Source of the DNA: Acetofilamentum sp.
Lineage (GTDB): Bacteria > Bacteroidota > Bacteroidia > Bacteroidales > JAFGXI01
Assembly (NCBI GenBank): GCA_020720565.1
Contig: DYOK01000035.1
Span: forward strand, 9,871-16,252
Direction: 5' to 3'
DNA: 6,382 bases
The notes under the pieces were generated by a model that made no database searches, was not told where the DNA came from, and saw only the letters and a list, made by a program, of their open reading frames with translations. Position numbers and translations under genes: made by a program. Below, in pieces: positions 1-4,467 of this stretch (within the stretch, counting starts at the first letter, position 1; every line of letters begins with the position of its first letter).

Positions 1-324
1 TGCAGGCCTGTCCTCCTTCGGCCGATAGATTCTTAATTGTCTTAATTTCTTAATGGTTTTAAATTTTGATTTGAGGTCTTGAGTGAAATGTAAACCAGTA
101 ATTTTAAGCTTTACGGTAGAACTCAACATTATTATTGTCCATTAACCCAACATCATAATATTGTGAATCGTTTTTCGTTTGAACACACAGACACAAACCA
201 CAATTTAAATTAAAAGCTTAGCATCATTTTTGAAATATTCTTTCTTTTGTACAAAATAATTGATTTTTAAAAATTAAATGAAATTTAAACTTCCGTTAAT
301 AGACTCGCCTTTAAAATACTTAAA
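1..324. other. Gene-free stretch upstream of the lipase gene
   Basis: I see no convincing coding frame on either strand. The first 26 bases are GC-richer than the rest and contain CCTTCGGCC, a core shared with the hairpins that follow the lipase gene and flank the tRNA gene, so they may be the edge of another repeat copy or of the preceding gene's 3' region. The remainder is very AT-rich and should hold the lipase promoter. TTTG occurs at 229-232 and 246-249, but the spacing does not fit the usual -33/-7 arrangement, so I do not call a promoter. Confidence 0.6.
31..55. repeat. Three short direct copies of TCTTAATT
   Basis: TCTTAATT occurs at 31-38 and 40-47, and TCTTAATG at 48-55, giving periods of 9 and 8 bases. 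The run is short and AT-rich, so it may be chance or replication slippage. It is recorded because it directly follows the CCTTCGGCC core. Confidence 0.45.
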
Positions 325-1419
325 ATGAAACATCACATAATAAAACTTTTAGGGTTAATTCTGATGATAAACATCGCTAATAAGCCTCTATTTGCTCAAT
401 TTTCTGAAGGTTACAGTCCACAGGAAGCAAAAGATATGATAGCCATTTGCAACAGCTTTACCTTTATTAAGGTTTTAAATTCTGACAAGGCAATAGCCCC
501 GAAAGGATATGAAAAGGTATATCAGTCGGGCACTATCGGGCTCGATAACCAATGGCAATTGTGGAAAACTAAAAATTTTGCAGTTATCAACTTTAGAGGC
601 TCAACAAGTGAACAAATTAGTTGGTTAGGGAACATGTACTCTGCCATGATTCCTGCACAAGGCGAAATTATCTTACCTGGCGATGAACAATTTAAGTATA
701 AACTATCGAGTAATTCCAAATCAAATGTCCATTCGGGTTGGACCTTATCAACAGCATATTTGGCTAAAGATATCTTACAACACATTAAAATGTTGAACTA
801 CGAAGGCATATACCACTTTATAATCACTGGCCATAGCCAAGGTGCTGCAATAGCACAGTTAATGAGGGCCTATTTAGAGAATTTACCCAATAATCACCCG
901 CTTAAAAAGAATCAATTTAAAACCTATGCGTTTGCATCGCCAATGGTAGGTAATACATTTTTTGTTGAAGAATATATGGAAAAATATTCCAATTCGAGTT
1001 TTAATCTTAACAATCCTAACGACCCTGTGACCAAGATGCCGTTTACAATCGACAAAAAAAAGATGGTAGATGTCAACGACATTGCAACAAATTATTCTGA
1101 TACCACTAAGAACTATTTTGAAATACTTGCATATCGAGCATTAGGAAAAATGTTATTCGACAATCCAGATTCGGCATACATCGAAAAAGCTGGCGTCAAT
1201 GTCAAATCTCAAATCGAGAAAACGATAGGACCATTTACGATGCCGCAATACCAAATGGACATGAGCTATTCGCCTATGAAAAATATTATTTATTTGGGGC
1301 CATTTACCGAAAGTGATATCAAAAACAAAAAATACGTCGAAAAGTTTAATTTAAACCCCGAAGAGTCGTTCTTCCAACATAAACCCTATATGTATTATTT
1401 GTACATCACTAAAAAATAA
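325..1419 (+). CDS. Exported class 3 lipase-like alpha/beta hydrolase
   Basis: This 364-residue protein matches the fungal-lipase-like (lipase class 3) fold, whose members hydrolyse acylglycerols or other esters. Residues 1-24 form a signal peptide: basic start, hydrophobic core, likely cleavage at LFA-Q. There is no lipobox Cys, so a periplasmic or secreted protein is expected. Visible motifs are VINFRGST at 88-94 (oxyanion-hole region), VHSGW at 135-139, and the nucleophile elbow ITGHSQG at 167-173 with Ser171. TYAFASPMVGN at 200-210 is the conserved strand before the acid, NPNDPV at 230-235 gives Asp233, and His352 in FFQHKPY is the likely catalytic His. All three triad residues are present, so it is probably active. 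The 100 or so residues between Asp and His are unassigned. The ATG at 325 is chosen because it starts directly before the signal peptide. It is transcribed alone, with a hairpin touching its stop codon. The natural substrate cannot be read from sequence. Confidence 0.88.
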   Translation: MKHHIIKLLGLILMINIANKPLFAQFSEGYSPQEAKDMIAICNSFTFIKVLNSDKAIAPKGYEKVYQSGTIGLDNQWQLWKTKNFAVINFRGSTSEQISWLGNMYSAMIPAQGEIILPGDEQFKYKLSSNSKSNVHSGWTLSTAYLAKDILQHIKMLNYEGIYHFIITGHSQGAAIAQLMRAYLENLPNNHPLKKNQFKTYAFASPMVGNTFFVEEYMEKYSNSSFNLNNPNDPVTKMPFTIDKKKMVDVNDIATNYSDTTKNYFEILAYRALGKMLFDNPDSAYIEKAGVNVKSQIEKTIGPFTMPQYQMDMSYSPMKNIIYLGPFTESDIKNKKYVEKFNLNPEESFFQHKPYMYYLYITKK

Positions 1420-1494
1420 GGTCTTCGGCCTATTTCTGTTTTTTGTAACTGTCATTATATCAAAATTCTAACTTAATAAAATACGGCATTAAAT
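1417..1494 (+). repeat. Stop-codon-anchored dispersed repeat, copy A
   Basis: This copy begins at the TAA stop of the lipase gene. It aligns without gaps to 3876-3953 after the cysteine synthase gene, with 61 of 78 positions identical by hand count. The best conserved blocks are the first 19 bases, TAAGGTCTTCGRCCTATTT, and the last 29 or so, which contain TTCTAACTT, ATAAAAT and CATTAAAT in the same order and spacing. The middle 26 bases are less conserved. What the element is (3' UTR element, degenerate insertion or terminator family) is not known from this window. Confidence 0.75.
1419..1445 (+). terminator. Hairpin plus T-rich tract after the lipase gene
   Basis: AGGTC and GGCCT at 1419-1431 pair around a 3-base TTC loop, with one G-T wobble in the transcribed strand. 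They are followed by TATTTCTGTTTTTT. The first stem base is the last base of the stop codon. The stem is only five pairs, so termination may be weak. It forms the 5' end of repeat copy A. Confidence 0.55.
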
Positions 1495-1534
1495 GTTAAT
1501 AATTTAACTGACTGAATTTTGGTATGTAGCCAAT

Positions 1535-1572
1535 AAAAAACCGCTTGCAATACATTGATTTACAAGCGGTTT
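1535..1572 (-). terminator. Intrinsic terminator of the tRNA-Arg gene
   Basis: A ten-pair perfect stem (AAACCGCTTG with CAAGCGGTTT, 1538-1547 and 1563-1572) encloses a 15-base loop. On the minus strand it is followed directly by a run of six T, and it starts 14 bases past the 3' end of the tRNA gene. The plus strand also has a T-rich stretch after the stem, so it may stop transcription from the lipase side as well. Confidence 0.8.
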
Positions 1573-1585
1573 ATTTTACAACAAG

Positions 1586-1659
1586 TGATCCAGCTAGGAC
1601 TCGAACCTAGGACCTACAGCTTAGAAGGCTGTTGCTCTATCCAGCTGAGCTACTGGACC
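1586..1659 (-). tRNA. tRNA-Arg, anticodon UCU
   Basis: The complete 74-base cloverleaf reads AGA codons. The seven-pair acceptor stem GGTCCAG/CTGGATC has one G-T pair, and the D arm carries AGCTCAGCTGGATAGAGC. The anticodon stem ACAGC/GCTGT closes the loop CTTCTAA, with anticodon TCT at 1625-1623. The T arm is CTAGG-TTCGAGT-CCTAG. The discriminator base is A at 1586, and no CCA is encoded, so it must be added after transcription. It stands as a single tRNA between two protein genes. tRNA-Arg genes are frequent integration sites, but I see no integrase or duplicated 3' tRNA end here. Confidence 0.97.
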
Positions 1660-1671
1660 ATCCTTATTTAT

Positions 1672-1710
1672 TAAGACCTTCCGGCCTTTTAATATTTTAT
1701 AAACACCTAT
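1672..1710 (+). repeat. Shorter divergent copy C of the stop-anchored repeat
   Basis: It aligns with the start of copy B (3876-3953) at 32 of 41 columns with three single-base gaps, including an identical 11-base block TTTAATATTTT. It is not attached to any stop codon. Its opening hairpin pairs better when read on the minus strand (AGGCC, loop GGAA, GGTCT, with one G-T wobble). That would place it in the transcript running from the AlbA_2-domain gene towards the tRNA. Similarity beyond 1710 is weak, although CATTATATC at 1718-1726 also occurs in copy A. Confidence 0.5.
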
Positions 1711-1732
1711 ACTTCAACATTATATCTGTCAA
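1706..1732 (-). promoter_or_regulatory. Possible promoter of the tRNA-Arg gene
   Basis: On the minus strand TTGACA (1732-1727) is followed after 15 bases by TATAGG (1711-1706), about 45 bases before the tRNA start. The -35 box is perfect, but the spacing is short and Bacteroidota promoters usually follow another consensus. It could be chance in AT-rich DNA. Confidence 0.25.
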
Positions 1733-1798
1733 AAACAGGGAGTAATTTCAATCTTTCTTTCGAGTTTGCAAATTTAATGATTTTTTTCTAAAACTAGA

Positions 1799-2701
1799 CT
1801 ATTCAGTTAGTTTTTTTACAAAAGCCGATTGTAAAGGTATTTGTCCTTGGTAATGAAACCACTCGGAGCAAGCATAAGTCTGACGGTGTACCTGCTGGCT
1901 CGAATACAGATTGATTTCAATATCAGATCCGATAAATACCTGATAATTAGATTCGTCAAGTTTAATCACCAACTCAATTAAAGTCTTGTATTCGCCTTGA
2001 AAAAGAGGATCTTCACCTTTAATAGCATAAATATTCTTATCTTTTTCGTATCCTTTCAGATACTTATGAAGCACCGTAAAGGTTTCGTCGACAAGTGCCG
2101 AAGGGATTCCAATTTCGACCTTATAGAATCTTTCGACTTGCCCACCCATGTTTTGGATATGAATTCTGGGGTAAAACTTCATTTGCTCGAAAAAGCCCCC
2201 TGACATCATTGGGATACCTTGTAAGTTTGTTATACCAACAATCTGAAGTTTAGATTGTTGCGACTCAAAATAAAGGTTACGAATTTCGAACTCCTCCATG
2301 CCCATTATCTTTGTTCCCACACGTTTATAATACCGATAATTGTCTGATTGATGTGGCCTAATGGGCGATTGTGGCACCTCAACAACAAGCGTAGAGTCGA
2401 TAAAATATAAGTTTAGATTAGAAATAGGAGGTTCAATTAATTGGTTGATTTGATGGGCTAATTCTTGCGGTGTGGGACATATTTCGGGAATCGGTTCGAA
2501 TGTTACCACTTGAGTTTTTTTCACCTGAATCCCGATGTAGATAATCCCTCCTACTGTATTGGCCATTGCTGCCACACGTTTTGCCAAATCGTCAATATTG
2601 AGTTGTCGGCTTTTAAAAATGTCGTTATACGAGCGCCAATCGACCCTCTGACTGAGTTTTAAAATACGAGGAAGAGCTTTGTTGGCATCAGAATTTATCA
2701 T
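1799..2701 (-). CDS. AlbA_2/Schlafen-type domain protein with unknown C-terminal half
   Basis: This is a 300-residue cytoplasmic protein with no signal peptide or membrane segment. Residues 15-145 match the AlbA_2 domain (the Schlafen-like or 'divergent AAA_4' group). LSQRVDWR at 16-23 sits where the family has ESxxxEFK. DDLAKRVAAMANTVGG and IYIGI at 37-58 form the signature helix-glycine-strand, IEPPI at 89-93 follows, and YRYYKRVGT at 122-130 is the usual late strand. The family's leading Glu is Leu here. Residues 150-300 are beta-rich (PRIHIQNMGG at 178-187, FYKVEIGIP, PLFQGE near 233-238) and resemble the sandwich-like tails of some relatives, but I cannot name a domain. AlbA_2 proteins are linked to nucleic-acid binding or regulation, and some Schlafen proteins cleave tRNA or rRNA. 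Nothing here shows nuclease activity. The ATG at 2701 fits the domain start and lies about 48 bases after a plausible promoter. It is divergent from cysM and has no cotranscribed partner. Confidence 0.8.
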   Translation of the reverse strand: MINSDANKALPRILKLSQRVDWRSYNDIFKSRQLNIDDLAKRVAAMANTVGGIIYIGIQVKKTQVVTFEPIPEICPTPQELAHQINQLIEPPISNLNLYFIDSTLVVEVPQSPIRPHQSDNYRYYKRVGTKIMGMEEFEIRNLYFESQQSKLQIVGITNLQGIPMMSGGFFEQMKFYPRIHIQNMGGQVERFYKVEIGIPSALVDETFTVLHKYLKGYEKDKNIYAIKGEDPLFQGEYKTLIELVIKLDESNYQVFIGSDIEINLYSSQQVHRQTYACSEWFHYQGQIPLQSAFVKKLTE

Positions 2702-2748
2702 TTTCCAAAAATTGATTTCACGTAGGCACTGTTATTCTTCTATGACTG

Positions 2749-2781
2749 CAAATATCGTATTTTATCGACTATAAAACCAAA
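2749..2781 (-). promoter_or_regulatory. Candidate Bacteroidota-type promoter for the AlbA_2-domain gene
   Basis: On the minus strand TTTG (2781-2778) is followed after 21 bases by GATATTTG (2756-2749), one mismatch from the -7 consensus TAnnTTTG. The spacing fits the known -33/-7 arrangement. The start codon is about 48 bases further on. Confidence 0.5.
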
Positions 2782-2827
2782 ATTTTAATATTGAACTAAA
2801 AAAAATGCATTTTATATCTCCTTTTTA

Positions 2828-2855
2828 CAATCATTGTGATTCGTCGTTTGACGAA
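2828..2855. promoter_or_regulatory. Cluster of short dyads in the divergent intergenic region
   Basis: Overlapping inverted repeats lie together: CAAT-C-ATTG (2828-2836), AATCA-TTG-TGATT (2829-2841) and TTCGTC-GTTT-GACGAA (2840-2855). A smaller one, CGAC-AATAG-GTCG, is at 2879-2891. Placed between two divergent promoters, they could be operators or a hairpin in a leader. No known regulator site is recognised, and short dyads are common in AT-rich DNA. Confidence 0.3.
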
Positions 2856-2943
2856 ATTTAAATTGAATTTTTTAGGCTCGACAATAGGTCGTATTTGCTG
2901 AATTTTCTTCAATTTTAAATTAGGTGAACATCAATTCTGATTT

Positions 2944-2951
2944 TATCTTTG
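2944..2951 (+). promoter_or_regulatory. cysM: -7 promoter element of the cysteine synthase gene
   Basis: TATCTTTG is a perfect match to the Bacteroidota -7 consensus TAnnTTTG and ends 21 bases before the ATG. No good -33 TTTG lies 19-21 bases upstream, so the promoter may be weak or activator-dependent. The implied 5' leader is only about 15 bases. Confidence 0.6.
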
Positions 2952-2972
2952 CACCAAAAATAAAAACCAAAT

Positions 2973-3878
2973 ATGATTTACGAAAACATAATGCAAACTA
3001 TTGGCGACACGCCTTTGGTACGCATCAACAGATTGAATCCCAACCCCAATGTCGAAATTTTAGCTAAAATCGAAGGTCAAAACCCCACTGGTGGTATCAA
3101 AGACCGAATTGCTCTAAAAATGATCGAACAAGCCGAAGCTGCTGGCACTTTAAAATCAGGACAAACTATTATCGAAGCCACATCGGGTAACACTGGTATA
3201 GGTTTAGCCATGATTGGAGCCGTAAAAGGATATCCCGTCGAAATTGTCATGAGTTCTGCTGTCTCGGTTGAGCGAAGAAGAATAGTTCGTTCGTATGGTG
3301 CAAAAGTCACCCTAACAGATGCCCAACAAGGCACCGATGGAGCTATTTCGAAAGTAAAAGAGCTTTGCAATGCCTATCCTGATAAATACTTTAATACCGA
3401 TCAATTTTCGAATAAATATAACAAACTGGCTCACTACAAAACTACAGCCGAAGAAATTTGGAAGCAAACCAATGGTAAAATTGATTACTTGGTTTCGAGT
3501 ATCGGAACATCAGGAACCATCATGGGCGTTGGTGCGGGCTTAAAAGAAAACAACCCTCTTATAAAAGTGGTAGAGGCACATCCCATTAAAGGACATTATA
3601 TTCAAGGTTTAAAAAACATGGAAGAAGCCGTGGTTCCTGCTCTCTACGATATTTCGAAAATAGACGAGTCTATAATGGTCGAAACCGAAACTGCTTTCGA
3701 AATGGCACGTCAAATTATCTCGAAAGAAGGGATTTTTGTTGGAATGAGTAGCGGTGCGGCACTTTATGCTGCCATCGAGATTGCCAAAAAAATTCCAAGT
3801 GGACGAATTGTAGTCATTTTCCCAGATCGAGGCGAAAAATATTTAAGCACTGGTTTGTTCGAACCTTATTCAAATTAA
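2973..3878 (+). CDS. cysM: Cysteine synthase B, PLP-dependent (CysM type)
   Basis: The enzyme makes L-cysteine by beta-replacement on an activated serine, usually O-acetylserine with sulfide or thiosulfate. It is cytosolic and belongs to fold-type II PLP enzymes. At 301 residues it has the usual length of the family. Visible motifs are IGDTPLVRINR at 10-20, NPTGGIKDR at 37-45 with the PLP-binding Lys43, and TSGNTG at 70-75 (substrate carboxylate loop). GTSGT at 178-182 is the phosphate-binding glycine loop, IQGLKN is at 210-215, FVGMSSGAA at 255-263 supplies the pyridine-nitrogen contact, and FPDRGEKYLST at 283-293 is the CysM-like ending. Gly41 stands where many relatives have Ser or Ala before I/V-K-D-R. 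The ATG follows a short leader after a perfect -7 element. The true acceptor could also be O-phosphoserine, as in some relatives. No cysE or sulfate-assimilation gene is adjacent. Repeat B starts at its stop codon. Confidence 0.92.
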   Translation: MIYENIMQTIGDTPLVRINRLNPNPNVEILAKIEGQNPTGGIKDRIALKMIEQAEAAGTLKSGQTIIEATSGNTGIGLAMIGAVKGYPVEIVMSSAVSVERRRIVRSYGAKVTLTDAQQGTDGAISKVKELCNAYPDKYFNTDQFSNKYNKLAHYKTTAEEIWKQTNGKIDYLVSSIGTSGTIMGVGAGLKENNPLIKVVEAHPIKGHYIQGLKNMEEAVVPALYDISKIDESIMVETETAFEMARQIISKEGIFVGMSSGAALYAAIEIAKKIPSGRIVVIFPDRGEKYLSTGLFEPYSN

Positions 3879-3953
3879 GGTCTTCGACCTATTTAATATT
3901 TTCTTAACAGGCTATTTATCAATCTTCTAACTTGATAAAATGCGACATTAAAT
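3876..3953 (+). repeat. Stop-codon-anchored dispersed repeat, copy B
   Basis: It begins at the TAA stop of cysM and matches 1417-1494 at 61 of 78 ungapped positions. The opening hairpin is perfectly paired here (AGGTC-TTC-GACCT), where copy A has a G-T wobble at the fourth pair. The conserved end blocks are TTCTAACTT, ATAAAAT and CATTAAAT. Two unrelated genes sharing this sequence from the stop codon onwards points to a repeat family rather than to gene homology. Confidence 0.75.
3878..3904 (+). terminator. Hairpin plus T-rich tract after cysM
   Basis: A five-pair perfect stem AGGTC/GACCT with a 3-base loop (3878-3890) is followed by an AT-rich stretch with TATTT and TATTTTCTT. It starts on the last base of the stop codon. 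The stem is short and the T-run is broken by A, so its efficiency is uncertain. Confidence 0.45.
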
Positions 3954-3982
3954 TATAAATAATACTTATACCCACACTACGT

Positions 3983-4013
3983 ACCTGCCTGCCCTGCCTA
4001 CCGGCAGGCAGGT
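3983..4013. repeat. GC-rich perfect palindrome (REP-like)
   Basis: ACCTGCCTGCC (3983-3993) and GGCAGGCAGGT (4003-4013) form an 11-pair perfect stem around a 9-base loop. The arms are built from CCTG/CCTGCC units, and the loop repeats CCTRCC, so alternative foldings exist (for example CCTGCC-TACC-GGCAGG). It is far richer in GC than its surroundings. There is no T-tract, so it is a poor intrinsic terminator. It looks like a dispersed REP-type element or the end of a small mobile unit. Confidence 0.7.
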
Positions 4014-4023
4014 TAGAACTTCG

Positions 4024-4383
4024 TTATGAAAGTAAAATCTCGTAAGCCATAACCTTGTCCCAATTGAGCCATCATCTCGCATCCATTTTAACCATGAAAC
4101 AGTTTAGTTGGGTGTTTTTATTGCCATTCCATACCATCAAATAGAAATTTCGATATTTAAAATAATTAAAATTTCAACATAAAAAGATGTCTGTTAAGCA
4201 CTTGCGTTGACAACAACACAAGTTGTTTGATTCGAAGTACGTAATAAAAATGTTTGTATTTTTGATTGATTCTTTTTTGAAGTTTATGGGAAGTAACAGA
4301 TATTTGAACTTTCTACAAAACTGAAACAAGCAAAACTTTGAAGCGATAGCACTCGATACCCATACCAACCCAAGGATACTATT
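4024..4383 (-). pseudogene. Possible decayed reading frame interrupted by two TGA codons
   Basis: Reading the minus strand from 4383 to the TAA at 4026-4024 gives one frame of about 119 codons with no TAA or TAG inside. It is broken only by TGA at 4176-4174 and 4074-4072. The upstream boundary is a TAG at 4386-4384. The final segment (WLNWDKVMAYEILLS) and the middle segment (MVWNGNKNTQLNCFMVKMDAR) look protein-like, whereas the first part is unusually rich in Cys and Phe. I recognise no family. It may be a pseudogene, a fragment of a mobile element ending near the GC-rich palindrome, or a chance open frame. No other gene here has in-frame TGA, so recoding is not supported. Confidence 0.22.
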
Positions 4384-4467
4384 CTAATTAATAAATAAAA
4401 ACTGAAAATTTAAGGCTTGAACTCAATTTCTACTCATTTAACGGAAACGGATTGATTCTAAGCCAAA

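Larger units (their letters stand above)
3954..4467. other. Gene-free stretch between cysM and ade
   Basis: Over 500 bases without a convincing plus-strand gene separate cysM from ade, so the two are unlikely to share a transcript. It contains the GC-rich palindrome at 3983-4013 and a broken minus-strand frame at 4024-4383, annotated separately. A weak hairpin (CTTGCGTTG-ACAA-CAACACAAG, one mismatch) lies at about 4201-4222. The last 80 bases, AT-rich, should hold the ade promoter, but I find no clear -33/-7 pair and no riboswitch I recognise. Confidence 0.6.

Noticed and set aside
522..785. Open frame of 87 codons on the minus strand inside the lipase gene
   Set aside because: It lies wholly antisense to a gene with clear domain motifs and shows no recognisable protein features.
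1586..1659. tRNA-Arg as an attachment site of an integrated element
   Set aside because: No integrase, duplicated tRNA 3' end or island genes are visible. The flanks contain ordinary chromosomal genes.
1997..2662. Plus-strand frames of 65-68 codons opposite the AlbA_2-domain gene
   Set aside because: They are shadows of the minus-strand gene, whose conserved motifs fix the true coding strand.
3077..3370. Minus-strand frame of 97 codons within cysM
   Set aside because: It is antisense to the PLP-binding core of an intact cysteine synthase and has no family resemblance.
4024..4383. TGA recoded as an amino acid in this genome
   Set aside because: The four intact protein genes have no in-frame TGA, so the two TGAs are better read as true stops in decayed or non-coding DNA.
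4387..4467. Purine riboswitch in front of ade
   Set aside because: The leader lacks the paired arms and conserved junction of known purine or preQ1 aptamers, and no attenuator hairpin is seen.
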